This document shows, piece after piece, positions 1 to 10,718 of a DNA stretch of 64,000 nucleotides. The number at the start of each line of letters is the position of its first letter. The stretch's first letter is position 1. The translations under genes were made by a program, and so were the position numbers. Location: assembly GCA_963576725.1 (NCBI GenBank), contig OY755237.1, forward strand, positions 61,309,873 through 61,373,872, in the 5' to 3' direction. This DNA comes from Azorinus chamasolen (lineage: Eukaryota; Mollusca; Bivalvia; Cardiida; Solecurtidae). Under the pieces are notes generated by a model that made no database searches, was not told the DNA's origin, and saw only the letters and a program-made list of their open reading frames with translations.

Positions 1-159
1 ACAGTAGAATGGCCCATCAATACTGTTTGTCATTGTACACATTTCTTTTGAAAAATCACTAAATATGCACCGTAAGCTTGACCGATTTGAATTTTGGAAG
101 AGTCTATTAGAAACGTCAGCGGTGTAAGGGTTAAGATTTGTAATTGATATATTTGATCT

Positions 160-340
160 AGTCTCACCTATTGACGCCTTTTGACGCCTCTGTAAAATTT
201 ATTTTTGAAACCATTGTGATAAACAGAGCGTTTGCTCCATAGGAGCCAATTTTCTAGTACATTTTCTAGTAAATGCTCCTTTTCAGTAAGTTTATTCAAA
301 GAGGTTGGGCCTAAAAGTAGTCTAGGAGAGAATGGATTAA
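160..340. mobile_element. T3 fold-back element, right hairpin arm deleted
   Basis: The left flank with TTGACGCCTTTTGACGCC and the arm ACCATTGTGATAAACAGAGC are present. The sequence then passes from the apex (CTCCATAGGAG) into the right flank (TAAATGCTCCTTTTCAG), so the return arm is missing. It ends at a TTAA at 337-340 that is also the left end of the next element. Confidence 0.75.
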
Positions 341-531
341 CCTTTTCAGTACAGAACACGAGTCCTTTTTAAACAGTGTAGGCCCAGATGAAAGGGCTCC
401 TAAAGGACATGCTCATCAGGGCATACATACTGTTCGCCATGCTATATTTATTTTTATATAATCCTTGAATATTCATGGTAAATTTGATTTTTTGGAGTAG
501 TCCATTATAAAAATCAGCATTGAAAGGGTTA
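337..531. mobile_element. T6 fold-back element
   Basis: It starts at the TTAA shared with the preceding T3 copy. It has a degenerate hairpin (CAGATGAAAGGGCTCC and GCTCATCAGGGC), then the T6 right flank (GAATATTCATGGTAAATTTG, TTTTTGGAGTAGTC), and ends GAAAGGGTTAT. The reading frame across it is incidental. Confidence 0.7.
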
Positions 532-1138
532 TCCATTTGAATGCGGGAGTGCACTGTCATTTGCAAATAGTGTAGACCCACATTATAGGGCTCCTAGAAG
601 GGTTCTCTGATCTATATTTGCATAGTCTGTCTTTCAAAATCCTATCGCAAATTTAACATTTTTTTCATGGACTCTATCAATTAACAATGATGGACCATCA
701 GACTAAAACAATCAGCGACATATTTAACAAATCAACGCCAGACGAGCGCCATCCGTCACCGCACTTGATACGTCTTCTTTGCTGCTGTGTAAAACTCGTA
801 TCGTCGGACCACCCTCGCACTTGATTCTTTACAAGCGCAATGATTAACAGAATACACAAATGCCTCTCTCAAGCGACACTCGTGAGAAGTCTGGTTATAG
901 CCTTTTAACCATTTACTCAATGAATATTCATGTAAAAATTAATAACATCAAGACTATTGATTAGTTTTTTATAATGCCAAATTGGCAATGACAGAAACTG
1001 TATTATCGTATCAATGAGCTCGGCGTCTCATCGGGATACACGTTGTTTGACACCCGGCCAACGGTTTCTCAAACACGTGCGCACGAGAATCAGAAGTATG
1101 TACAAACATAACCGAGTTTTGGTAGACATGTTAAAGGT
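532..1138. other. Gene-free stretch with T-family fragments
   Basis: No exon was recognised. It holds a T2-like flank (TGAATATTCATGTAAAAATTAA near 921) and a partial T4 copy at 1011-1085 (CTCGGCGTCTCATCGGGATA, then a TTTGACACCCGG segment typical of T4). The rest is unassigned. Confidence 0.5.
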
Positions 1139-1387
1139 TTAACTCTTTCGGCGCCAATGCCGCCTGTTGGCACCATTGAAAACAGTGCAGTGCCAGGTCA
1201 GATGCGCCTTTTCAAGGCGGCATCTGACCTGGGACTTCGCTGTTTTCGGTATTATTTCAGCCCAAGCATACAGGTGTTTAAAAACAAGTGTTTTACTAAT
1301 ATACCTTTATTATTTAGTTTAGAATTATATTTAATATGAAATTATTATTGCAGACGACACTTTTAAATTTGGCACCAAAAGAGTTAT
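1139..1387. mobile_element. T5 fold-back element, copy 1
   Basis: The left end is TTAACTCTTTCGGCGCCAA. The right end is its complement (TTGGCACCAAAAGAGTTA), with TTAT in place of TTAA. The inner hairpin pairs CAGGTCAGATGC with GCATCTGACCTG around AAGGC. A GCAGACGACA motif lies just inside the right end. A close second copy lies at 13639-13887. Confidence 0.8.
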
Positions 1388-1497
1388 TCAAACAATTATC
1401 TCTTGCAAAATATACGTCATACGTGTATTTATGAGTGAAACTTCCTACTATTCCTGAAACACGGTAAGAGTGCATGTCATGTTCAATCTGGACGGCG

Positions 1498-1694
1498 CAG
1501 AGGTCAATCTAAGATGCGTAAATAAAAATATCTTTAAGAATAACTCCTCTATTTCTCCATCAAACTCTATGTTGTGACCACTATTTTAGAATCGCCTCTT
1601 CGAGACGATTCTAAAAGGTGGTCACAACATAGGGTTTGGCGGAGAAATAAAGATTTTAGTATCTGAGTACGCACATTTATCTGTTGCTCAGTGG
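1498..1694. mobile_element. J fold-back element
   Basis: Ends CAGAGGTCAATCTAAGATGC and GCACATTTATCTGTTGCTC are inverted relatives. The hairpin arms (TATGTTGTGACCAC and GTGGTCACAACATA) enclose the J apex CTCTTCGAGACG. The arms are nearly perfect. Confidence 0.75.
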
Positions 1695-1867
1695 TGGTAA
1701 AATGTTGCACATGGATTAGATTTCTGATAGTTTATCTCGGATAAATCACGCAAGATATACATTTCAGATAAGGTCTAGGTGCTTGACCTCCTCGGTAAAC
1801 ACGGTGAGTTACACTGATTCTTATCTCTGAGCCATGACACGACTGACACACTACACGTATTTGTGAT

Positions 1868-2150
1868 AGCAAAGAAGCGTGCTGTTATAGCATAGAGTGC
1901 AGCAATGAACAGTGGTGTAATAATGTAAGCAGCAATGAAGCGTGGTGTTACAATATAGACATCAACAATGAAGCGTGGTGTTACAATATAGGCATCGGTA
2001 AAGAAGCGTGGTGTTACATGTACAATATAGGCATCGGTAATGAAGTGTGCTGGTACAATATAGGAATTATCATTGAAGTGGGGTGTTACAATATAGACAA
2101 AAGCAATGAAGTGTGGTGGTACAATATAGAGATCAGCAATGAAACTCAAT
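1868..2150. repeat. Minisatellite, about 32-37 bp units
   Basis: About eight imperfect units are built on AATGAAGCGTGGTGTTACAA followed by TATAGGCATCGG-type spacers. An open frame across it (Tyr-Ile-Val-rich) is a by-product of the repeat. Confidence 0.85.
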
Positions 2151-2346
2151 AACAAATGCCATACAGTAAAACTTTAAAAACACCCGAAAGAAGTAGAAGT
2201 TGGTCTTTAGAACAGGCGATGAAGCTTTCTGCATTATGTTTGATATGCATTACGCAAAGGCTTAACTTTGCATTAAATCAATTGCCGATGAATACAGGCT
2301 GTACTGAAAGCTGTTTTTGGAAATAGAAACGGAATAAAGTCATCGC

Positions 2347-2567
2347 TTAATCCATTCCCTCATATTGACGACTTTTGACGACTCTGTAAAAATCACATTG
2401 TGAAACCATTGTGATAAATATAGCATTTGCTCCTATAGGAGCAAATGTTTTATTTATAACAATGGTTTCAAACTACAAAATTCAAAAATGTTCCAGTTAA
2501 TGCTCCTTTTCAGTAGGTCTTTTTCGAAGAGGTTGTATCTAAAAATAGCCTATGAGGTAAAGGGTAA
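2347..2567. mobile_element. T3 fold-back element
   Basis: Left end TTAATCCATTCCCTCATA; hairpin with apex CTCCTATAGGAG at 2430-2441; right flank TTAATGCTCCTTTTCAGTAG; end AAAGGGTAA. The right TTAA has decayed. Confidence 0.8.
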
Positions 2568-3239
2568 ACCGAGACTAGGACTAATCCAGTACAATATCCG
2601 CATCGAAAAATAATACATCCTAATTACCCTAAGTATTCGGACAGACAAACATGGACAAACAGTGCTTAAGGAGCCGTTTAATCAGATTCTTCACAATTTG
2701 CTACTATTTCAAAATGTGTAAATTCACAGTTATCAAAATGGTTCCTAATTACATTATTCAGTTTTATAAACCAGTGGGGGCCGGGGATGTTTAGGAAGAC
2801 TAGGCGCCCGAATACGTATGACAATTAGACTATATTTAATGGAGTGCAGAGAAAATAATTCTAAAACGGTCACTCACATGAAACCCTCTTGTAGTCTGTA
2901 AGGCAGTGAAAGTTTAATGCAGATAAAAAAACCTACGAGCTTTCTTCAAGTATTTACTTCTGCATTAAGCACCCATCGAGGGTTTAAACCATTTACCTCA
3001 TGAATATTCGTGTAAAAACTAATGCCTTTTTGCATATTCATTTGCTGATATTTTATAATGGCATGTGAACAAATCAGACCCTTGTCAGACGGATCCTACG
3101 AAAACATACACACGACGTTAGTCTATTTACACTTAGTATAATTCCAAACACAAACATACAACAGTTACTAGTAAGAAACTGTATCAAATGGAAAGGCAAA
3201 TTTAACTAAAAAGAAACTGAAAGAAAATATTAAATATCC
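2568..3239. other. Gene-free stretch, mostly unassigned
   Basis: It contains a T2 fragment (about 2985-3065, with TTTACCTCATGAATATTCG and TTTTATAATGGCATGTG) and one TATTCGGACA motif near 2634 resembling the 41-42 kb minisatellite unit. No splice-flanked open frame was seen. Confidence 0.45.
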
Positions 3240-4110
3240 TTCATGGAGGACCCCTTATACATCCTGCTTTGGGGACCCGGTGTATACCCTGCTTTGGGGA
3301 CTTCATGTATACCCTTCCTTGAGGACACATTGTATATCCTGCTTTGAGGACCCCTTGTATACCCTTCTTTGAGGACCCCTTATATACCCTTCATTGAGGA
3401 CCATTGTATACCCTGCTTAGAGGACCCATTGTATACCCTTCCTTGAGGACCCCTTATTTACCCTTCCTTGAGGACCCCTTGAATACCCTTTCTCGAGGAT
3501 CCCTTGTATACATTGCCATGGGGATCTCTTGTGTACCCTGCCTTGAGGACCCCTTGTGTACTCTGCCTTGAGGACATATTGTATACCGTGTCTTGGGGTT
3601 CCCTTGCATAACTTTCGCAGAGGGTCCTTTGCAAACCCTGACTTGAAGGCCCTTGTATACTCTGCCCAGTGGCCCCTACAAACTTAGCCAATATAACCCT
3701 TTGTTTCCCTGTTTGGAGGGTCACTTGTATACCAAACGTTAAAGCTTGATTACCCTGCGTATAGATACCTTGCAAACCCTGTCTATAGGACCCCTTGTAA
3801 CACTGCCAAGAGGGAACATTGTCTTGCCGAGCATTGTATATTCTTCCCAGAAGACCCTGTGCATACTCTGTCTAGTAGCCTATTGCATATCAAGTCCAGA
3901 GGGCCTTTTTGCATACTCTGTCTAGATGCGTCCTCGCATACTATGTCTAGATGGCCCATTACATACCCTGCCCCGATGGACCATTGTATACTCTGCCATG
4001 AGAGCTCATTGCATATTATGCCCTAATGCACTGTCGCCTGGGTCCCTTGTAAACCTGTCTAGAGCATCTTTGTATATACCATCTAGAAGGTCCATTGCCT
4101 TAATTAGGGT
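3240..4110. repeat. Minisatellite, about 25 bp units, GAGGACCCCTTGTATACCCT
   Basis: More than 30 imperfect units carry the core GAGGACCCCTTGTATACCCT with CTTCCTT or CTGCTTT spacers. Units drift steadily rightward (AGAGGGTCC, TAGATGGCCC variants), as expected of an old array. Frames on either strand across it are repeat artefacts. Confidence 0.9.
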
Positions 4111-4335
4111 TTGTTTAGACATTGGTTACAGAGTCCCTTTGTTCACCAACCACATTCTTAGACTTGGTACTGACTATTGGTTTCAAACAATTTGCTTAGT
4201 TTCCATTGTTTTTACAGTATCTACGTTTATAGAAAAAGTAAAAAAAATAGATTTGAACTAGCCTTCAGCTTGCTGAACAATGTTTTGTTTCCACAATGTT
4301 TTGTCATCCTTTACGTTTTCAATTTTGAAAGTACA

Positions 4336-4503
4336 AGCAACCCCTTCTAAACCGAACGTTAAAATTAGTATAAATATCGGTATTGAAGACAGGTGGCAGC
4401 TCCAGGAGCTCGCTGCATGACCTCTACCCTGCATTAAGCAGCAACCTGCCTAGAGGTATCTAAATTATTCTCTACTAGAATTCCGGTTTAGAGGGGTTTT
4501 ATA
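4336..4503. mobile_element. P2 fold-back element, hairpin partly deleted
   Basis: Left CCTTCTAAACCGAACG, right ATTCCGGTTTAGAGGGGTTT. The inner arm GACAGGTGGCAGCT jumps to CCAGGAGCTCGCTGCATGAC, so much of the left inner arm is lost. Confidence 0.75.
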
Positions 4504-4914
4504 TTCATTTTCTCTCAAAAACCAATACAATAAGGATGACAGACAATCACGCGGCATCTTATCTGGATCTAAACTCTTGCAAATGCAACGCCATATTCGT
4601 CCGTAACGTTCTAAAGGCCATGTCAAGTATTACAAGGAAATACTGATAAATTTATAACGCAATACCAAACACAACAGCTGCGCCTATATGTGCCAATTAT
4701 CACGATCTGACCGTAAAATACCTTGGTGCGAGATTCATTCATTATCACTTGAGAGAACTAACACAAAGAATAACGAATGTATTTTGTCTAAATAGTGTAG
4801 TACATGTATACGTATTACACACAAAACCAGTCTGGGTGGAAACGACCAGCCAGAGCAAAATCGTAACCTATGATATTTGAAATATACAATTATATATATA
4901 GTTTACTACTCCAT
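4504..4914. other. Unassigned gene-free stretch
   Basis: AT-rich sequence between a P2 element and the GA array. No repeat family, open frame or splice signal was recognised. Confidence 0.4.
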
Positions 4915-6123
4915 GGGGGAGAGAGAGAGGGAGAGAGAGAATAACAGAGAGGGAGAGAGAGAGACATACATACACAGAGAGACAGAGAGGGAGACAGAAA
5001 GAGACAGAGAGAGACAGAGACAGACAAAGACAGACAGAGACACAGAAAGAGAGAGACAGAGACATAGAAGCAGAGCGAGACACAAAGAGAGAGACATATA
5101 CAGATAGAGAGACAGAGAGAGACAGAGAGAAAGAGACATAGATAGACAGAGAGAGACAGAGACAGAGAGAGACAGAGAGACAGGGACAGAGAGAGACAGA
5201 GGCAGATACAGACATAGACATAGAGAGACAGAGACAGGGAGACAGAGGGACAGAGACAAAGAGAGACAGAGAGAGACAGAGAAACAGAGAGAGATAGAGA
5301 GAGACAGAGAGATAGACAGAGACAGAGGGACAGACAGACAGAGAAAGACAGAGAGGCAGAGAGAGAGAAAGAGAGACAGACAGACAGAGACAGACAGACA
5401 GAGACAGAGATATAGAAACAGAGAGAGGGGCACAGAAAGATAGAGAGAGGGGAGAGAGAGCGAGTGAGAGAGACAGAGAAAGACAGAGAGGCTGAGAGAG
5501 AGAAAGAGAGAGACAGACAGAGAGAGACAGACATACAGAGACAGAGATATAGAAACAGAGAGAGGAGCACAGAAAGATAGAGAGGGAGGGGAGAGAGAGC
5601 GAGCGAGAGAGAGAGAAACAGACAGAGAGACAGAGAGGGAGACAGAGAGAGACAGAGGGAGACAGAGACAGGCAAAGACAGACAGAGACACAGAAAGAGA
5701 GAGAGAAAAAGACAGAGACAGAGAGAGACACAAAGAGAGAGACATATACAGACAGAGAGACAGAGAGAGAGAGAGAGAGACAGAGACAGAGAGAGAGGGA
5801 GACAGAGAAACAGAGACATAGACAGATACAGACAGAGACAGAGAGAGACAGAGACAGGGAGACAGAGAGAGACATAGACAAAAAGAGACAGAGAGAGAGA
5901 GACAGAGAAACAGAGAGAGAGAGAGAGAGATAGACAGAGACAGACAGACAGAGAAAGACAGAGAGGCAGAGAGACAGACAGAGACAGGGATATAGAGACA
6001 GAGACAGAGAGAGAGAGGCACAGAAAGATAGAGAGAGAGGGAGAGAGAGAGAGCGAGAGCGAGATAAGAGAGAAGAGATAGAGAGAGGCACAGAAAGATA
6101 GAGAGATATAGAGAGAGAGAGAC

Positions 6124-6199
<76 letters not shown>
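4915..6199. repeat. Purine array of GA, GACA and GACAGA units
   Basis: About 1.28 kb of nearly pure purine-plus-C sequence made of GAGA and GACAGA units with sparse CATA, TATA and GAAAGA interruptions. It ends in a pure (AG)n run of about 60 bp at 6139-6199. Blocks with GATATAGAAACAGAGAGAGG and GCACAGAAAGATAGAGAG recur at about 5410, 5546 and 6015, indicating segmental duplication inside the array. Long Ser-Leu frames on the minus strand are not genes. Confidence 0.95.
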
Positions 6200-6201
<2 letters not shown>

Positions 6202-6521
6202 CGTCCAATTTATTACGGTAATGTGAACAGATCTATTTTGAGATAAGTAAGAATATATTTTTCAGATACGATTCCCTGTGATTCCATACATGTCAATTAC
6301 ATTAGTAAGAATGGCTAGATCAATACTATTGTCATTGGCCATGTGTTTATTTTAGCAGTTGTCCCTTCGTGTGACACACTCATTAGCGTCAACTGCACGA
6401 CATCAGTATCCTGCGAAGAGATTATCGGTTCCATCATAACCTATGTAAGATTTAATCTGACCAATCAGATGTTTGAAAATGAATAATCAGATTTATAACC
6501 TCGGACATATTCTCTTATAAC
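6200..6521. other. Gene-free stretch with half an M repeat
   Basis: Around 6450-6515 the segment TTAATCTGACCAATCAGATG followed by ATTTATAACCTCGG matches one arm of the M family. Nothing else was recognised. Confidence 0.45.
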
Positions 6522-6714
6522 TACAGTAGAACCTGCCATAAGCGACCATTTATTTATTGAACACAAGTGTCTTAAATGCAGGTCAAAAGTAATGCAGAAA
6601 GCTCTCATAGGAACCTTCTGCATTACTTTTAACCTGCATTAATCTACCACCTGCCTTACAAACCCATAATAAGACGGTCTTTTTGATGGTCACTTAAGAC
6701 AGGATTTAATTTAC
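6522..6714. mobile_element. P3 fold-back element
   Basis: Left TACAGTAGAACCTGCCATAA with AGCGACCATTTATTTATTGA. Inner arms TAATGCAGAAAGCTC and CTTCTGCATTAC; right CACTTAAGACAGG. The right terminus is degenerate. Confidence 0.8.
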
Positions 6715-6867
6715 TACACCAAACTTTGCAAGCTACGCGATCAAACAGTCTGAAGCACTCTTTGGGTTGTTTATTTTCTAACCCTTAAAGTACTGGAACC
6801 GAGTATATAAAACCTTTGCAAACAAAGCAAACCCAGATAAAAAAAAGTACACTGTTTGTCTTACTGG
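6715..6867. other. Short gap, possibly decayed T-family sequence
   Basis: AACCCTTAAAGTACTGG near 6780 and GCAAACAAAGCAAACCCAGA near 6819 recall T1/T2 segments, but no structure can be drawn. Confidence 0.35.
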
Positions 6868-6978
6868 GTCCATGCTTATAAAGCTTTTTAGTTGAGTCTG
6901 AGATCGTTCTCAAGCTTTTGATTGGTCAGATTTGAGCCAAAGGCTCAGACTAAACTAAAACATTGTATAAGCATGGAT
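6868..6978. mobile_element. M fold-back element
   Basis: Termini TCCATGCTTATA and TATAAGCATGGA are exact inverted repeats. Inside are TTGATTGGTCAGATTTGAGC and a short partner arm (AAGGCTCAGACT). It is shorter than the 20579-20752 copy because most of the right arm is missing. Confidence 0.75.
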
Positions 6979-7120
6979 CAATTTCTTCAGTGATAAATTC
7001 TGGAACAACTTTTCATTTGATTTGTAGTTTTACAGTTTTTAGTTGTTATTTTAATTAAACGACTCATTTATTATTCAGAGGTAGGAAACTGTAGATATAT
7101 ACAGTGTTATAGGCTCTTAC

Positions 7121-7294
7121 CAGCTTTTCTGTCAGCAACGGCGAATCGGGGCTGAAATCTGGGGTCACAGCCGGGGTTGTCGCGGTCAGGGGACGGAAAG
7201 TTGAAGAAACGGAAGTGGTGGATAGTCGAGAGGACACTGACATAGCGCGGCGCCGGAAGGGTCTTCTAGGCATATCAAAGTCATCGTCATCTTC
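7121..7294 (-). CDS. Internal exon, Ser/Thr/Arg-rich segment of an unidentified protein (most 3' exon seen)
   Basis: A 174 nt exon encoding 58 residues, in phase 0 at both ends. Reading on the minus strand, the acceptor is TGTGTTTTCAG before GAA and the donor is CTG followed by GTAAGA. The peptide opens acidic (EDDDDFD), continues with an Arg cluster and possible basophilic phosphorylation motif (RRRAMSVSSRLS, residues 14-25), then a Ser/Thr/Pro stretch (about residues 26-51) and ends in TEKL. This is typical of a disordered, phosphorylatable region. It is GC-richer than its surroundings and matches no repeat family. Same strand and phase as the exons at 15596 and 46549, so probably one gene. 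No domain or family was recognised. The open frame extends past the acceptor to an ATG, but that ATG lies in the intron. Confidence 0.75.
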
Positions 7295-7504
7295 CTGAAA
7301 ACACATTGGCTATCATGTTAGATAAAACAAAATGGTAAATAAATAATTTCTGCAACAATTTTCAAGACTAAATAGCTTTCGTCTTTAAGTAGTGTCGTCT
7401 GCTTCATTTCGTAACTCCTTCCCTGTTGTATATTTGTGTAAGAAACACTGTTATCACGGATATTACATTGTAGCTGATTTTTTCTATAATGACATATCGG
7501 CACA

Positions 7505-7734
7505 TTAACCCTTTTCCTCGTAGGCTAGTTTTAGATCAAACCTCTTTGAATAAATCTACCGAAAAGGAACATTAACTAGAGAAGATGATTTTTTTTAGAT
7601 TTTTGTAATTTGAAACCATTGTGATAAATAGAGCATTTGCTCCAATAGGAGCAAATGCTCTATTTATCACAATGGTTTCAACAGGTGACTTTTACAGAGG
7701 CGTAGAAAGGCGTATTTATGGAGGAAAGGGTTAC
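7505..7734. mobile_element. T3 fold-back element
   Basis: Left TTAACCCTTTTCCTCGTAGG; hairpin ACCATTGTGATAAATAGAGC with apex CTCCAATAGGAG and a full return arm; right end GGAGGAAAGGGTTAC. It lies about 210 bp upstream of the 7121-7294 exon on the gene strand, inside the presumed intron. Confidence 0.85.
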
Positions 7735-7881
7735 TGTTTGACATTGGTAGATACTGTAGAGTCAGATCTATTATAATTACATAAGCAAAAAGAGTTTAGG
7801 AGCCGTCTGATCTGGGTCTACTCTGTTTGCAAAGACGCGAAAAAGCGTCTATATGAGGGAAAGGGTTAAAGGGCATTTATA
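7735..7881. mobile_element. T2 right-half fragment
   Basis: AGAGTCAGATCTATTATAAT, AAGCAAAAAGAG, then GGAGCCGTCTGATCTGGGTC and ACTCTGTTTGCAAAG, ending TGAGGGAAAGGGTTAA. The left hairpin arm is missing. Confidence 0.65.
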
Positions 7882-8124
7882 TTAACCATTTACTCCATAA
7901 ATACACCTCTCTACGCCTCTGCAAGCAGAGTAGACCCAAATCAGACGCCATCTGATCAGGGTTTGATCTGTTTCCTTATAATATACGGTAATATAGATAT
8001 GAGTCTACAGTTTTTGCCATGGCCAAACAATTCCTGTGTAAAAGTGCTATTGTAACAAATTAATCTTATTGATATTCATAACATCATTATTTCTTACATG
8101 AATATTCATGGAGGAAATGGTTAA
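7882..8124. mobile_element. T2 fold-back element
   Basis: Bounded by TTAACCATTTACTCC and GGAGGAAATGGTTAA, with TTAA at each end. The hairpin is damaged (CAGACGCCATCTGATCAGGG). Right flank: ATTGATATTCATAACATCAT and TTATTTCTTACATGAA. Confidence 0.8.
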
Positions 8125-8426
8125 ATGACTTATAAAACTGCAATGAGAGTGTTTAGACAGTTTGGATCCTGATGAGACACCGACTAAAGGCTATCACTTA
8201 TTCATCTATTGTGTTGAAAGTGTTGGAATATTCTTAAAACATTCGGTATAAACCGTGAATGGTTTTCCTACGCATAGACAGCTAGGATTGGCTTGTTTTG
8301 TTGCATGTTGTTAGTGTGTGTCAAGTATCCTTAGTCAAATTATTTAGAAAATAAACAACAGCACGTCTTGGTGATAATAAATAACCTCATACTGTTTTGT
8401 CTTGTAAAAACATAGCTAAAAACAAC

Positions 8427-8629
8427 CAGTAGAACCTATCCTAAGAAGTCATTCATGTACTGAACATACGAGGCTTAAAACGCAGGTGGTTACTCAATGC
8501 AGATCAAACGTAATGCAGACAGCTCCTAGGAGCTTTCTGCATTACTTTGACCTGCGTTGAGCTACAACCTGCAGTACATACCCATAATTAGGCCTCTTTT
8601 GATGGCCGCTTAAGACAGATTCAACTGTA
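8427..8629. mobile_element. P3 fold-back element
   Basis: Left CAGTAGAACCTATCCTAAG; arms GTAATGCAGACAGCTCCTAG and GGAGCTTTCTGCATTAC; right GATGGCCGCTTAAGACAG and AACTGTA. The inner arms are nearly perfect. Confidence 0.85.
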
Positions 8630-9033
8630 TATAAAATACTGACAAATAAAACCAACAATTTAGTACTTTACACCTTTGTCAGATTGGAAGCATAGAATGA
8701 AAACAATGAAATCAAAGCAACTCCTGGATAATTTCCAATATGTTCAGTCCAATGTGAATTGTTGTTTCATACATAATAGGATCATTCAGTATATTTCAAT
8801 TATTTGAACACAAAAATAAAACCACGACGTCTATAAAAAACCAACAATTATTTGAATACAAAAATAAATCACGGCGTCTATTCAAACTCTAAGCTGTTTG
8901 ACACTCGGTCAATAGTTTCACGAAAGCTGAACCGACTTGGAAGTAGTCAAAAATGCACCAGATCCAGATTTGAGCAGACATTATTTTTTTTATACAGAGG
9001 GGTAAGGGTTAAAATGGGCTAACTTTATCACTA
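8630..9033. other. Gene-free stretch, small duplication and T4 fragments
   Basis: AAAATAAAACCACGACGTCT near 8813 and AAAATAAATCACGGCGTCTA near 8861 are a local direct duplication with ACCAACAATTATTTGAA context. TTTGACACTCGGTCAATAG near 8898 is a T4 flank. No exon. Confidence 0.45.
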
Positions 9034-9241
9034 TACAGTAATATCACTCTATAACGACAACTAAATGATGTTAATTAGTTGGTATTTTTGGCAGGTGGTT
9101 GCTTAAAGCAAGGTGAAAGTAAAACAGAACGCTCCAATAGGAGCGTTCTGTTTTACTTTCCCCTTGCTTTAAGCATCCACATGCCTTTAACACAAAATAC
9201 TTGATGTGATTTAGTGGTCGGTATAGAGAGGTTTTACTGTA
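9034..9241. mobile_element. P1 fold-back element
   Basis: TA-flanked. The left terminus is slightly decayed (ACAGTAATATCACTCTATAA). The inner arms AGTAAAACAGAACGCTCC and GGAGCGTTCTGTTTTACT are perfect; apex CTCCAATAGGAG; right end TATAGAGAGGTTTTACTGTA. Confidence 0.9.
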
Positions 9242-9600
9242 TATGTTTCGGGCTCTGTCACGTTTGCTTGTGTTCAACAGTTTCTGCCATAGGCAAACTA
9301 TCTCTGTTTATATGTCACTATAAGAATACATAGAATATTAATGCAGTCATTACATGTATATCTTACATGAATATTCATGAAGTAAAGTGTCAAAATATAA
9401 GTGAGAGACAAGAACAGTTCAAATGAATTTGATGGTGAGGCTAAACAGGGGTAGTTGAAGGGGTCAATCTGTCATAAATAATGGCAAGTAGTCCTATCAG
9501 TTTCCAAACTGTTTGGTTCTGACACGTTGAAAGATTGTTTGACATTGATAAAGATCACATTTTGTTGTAGACGACAGTTACCCAGAGTTACAAACGAATG

Positions 9601-9811
9601 CAGTAAAACCCCTCCATACCGGAACTTCAAATTAGTACCAAGTCGGTCTTTAAGAAAGGTGACAGTTTAACACAGGGGATGAAGGTCACACAGAAAACTC
9701 CAAAAGGAGCATTCTGTTTGACTTTCATCGTGCATTCAGCAGTCACCTGCCTAAACAGACCTAAACTTTTTTAAAAACTAAAATCGAAGGTTGTAGAGAG
9801 GTTTTACTTTA
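9601..9811. mobile_element. P2 fold-back element
   Basis: CAGTAAAACCCCTCCATACC on the left and GTAGAGAGGTTTTAC on the right. Inner arms ACAGAAAACTCC and GGAGCATTCTGTTTGACT, then GCATTCAGCAGTCACCTGCC. Confidence 0.85.
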
Positions 9812-9842
9812 GTACTATAAACGATACAAGTCTCAGAGAGGT

Positions 9843-10177
9843 CTAAATTAACACTTCACTCCATAAATACACCTTTTAACTCATTTGCAAATAGAGTAGA
9901 CACAGACCAGTTGGCTCCCGTAGGAACCTTCTGATCAGGTCTGCTCCCTTTGCTAATGGAATTATATAAGATATGATTCTACAGTTTTTACCAGGGTCAA
10001 AACTATCTTGTTCATATGGCAGTATCAATATCAAGCTAATTAATATTCATACATTCAATATTTCTTGCTCCTCGAGGAGCTTTCTGCATGACTCTCATCC
10101 TGCATTAAGCTGCCACCGGTCTACAAGGCCGATATTTAAACTGAACCATTATTGAGATTTAGAGGGGTTTTACTGTA
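9843..10177. mobile_element. Chimera: T2 left part joined to the P2 right half
   Basis: From about 9850 a T2 copy runs through its flank (AATTAATATTCATACATTCA). At about 10069 it switches to a P2 hairpin starting at its apex (CTCCTCGAGGAGCTTTCTGC), then CACCGGTCTAC and GAGGGGTTTTACTGTA. The P2 left half is absent, so the join lies at the P2 apex. Confidence 0.7.
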
Positions 10178-10275
10178 ATTTAAATTTATCTTTATTGGGT
10201 ATCAGTAGAACCGTCTCTTTGAAAGAAGTAACAGTAGGGATAGATAAGGGCATGTCTTTTATATAACTTAGAGCC

Positions 10276-10474
10276 TTAACCCATTCCCTCATAGGCTATT
10301 TTAAGACACAACCTATTTGAATAAATCATACCGAAACGGAGCATGTAATTATGAAAACATTGTGATAAACAGAGCATTTACTCCATAGGAGCAAATGCTC
10401 TATTTATCACAATGGTTTCAAAAAGTGGCTTTTACAGAGGTGTCAAAAGGTGTCAATATGAGGGAATGGGTTAA
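10276..10474. mobile_element. T3 fold-back element
   Basis: TTAACCCATTCCCTCATAGG to TGAGGGAATGGGTTAA. Near-perfect hairpin with apex CTCCATAGGAG. It shares its right TTAA (10471-10474) with the next element. Confidence 0.9.
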
Positions 10475-10718
10475 TCAATTACTTCATGGATATTCACGTA
10501 AGAATTAATGACATCATGAATAATCATTAAATGAATTCTTATAATAGCATATAGACACAGGAATGTTTGCCTATTGCAGAAACTGTTGAATAAAATCTAT
10601 ATTATAGCATGCATAACCTAACAGAGCAGACCCAGATCAGTCGGCTCCTTTAGATGTTGGTCTATTCTGTCTACAAATGTGTAACAATTCGTATATACAT
10701 GTATGGAGTAAAGAGTTA
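10471..10718. mobile_element. T2 fold-back element, hairpin damaged
   Basis: Starts at the shared TTAA. Flank ATTAATGACATCATGAATAA; left arm CAGAGCAGACCCAGATCAG; much of the right arm is missing (GATGTTGGTCTATTCTGTC). Ends TGGAGTAAAGAGTTAA. Confidence 0.75.

Noticed and set aside
1775..2155. 126-codon Tyr-Ile-Val-rich minus-strand frame
   Set aside because: It spans the 1868-2150 minisatellite; the amino acid periodicity is that of the repeat.
3458..3775. 105-codon minus-strand frame and the 3926-4261 plus-strand frame
   Set aside because: Both lie in the GAGGACCCC minisatellite or its decayed edge.
4868..6208. Long Ser/Leu-rich open frames on the minus strand over the GA array
   Set aside because: Pure microsatellite translation. 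Three frames are open at once, and there is no complexity or splice context.
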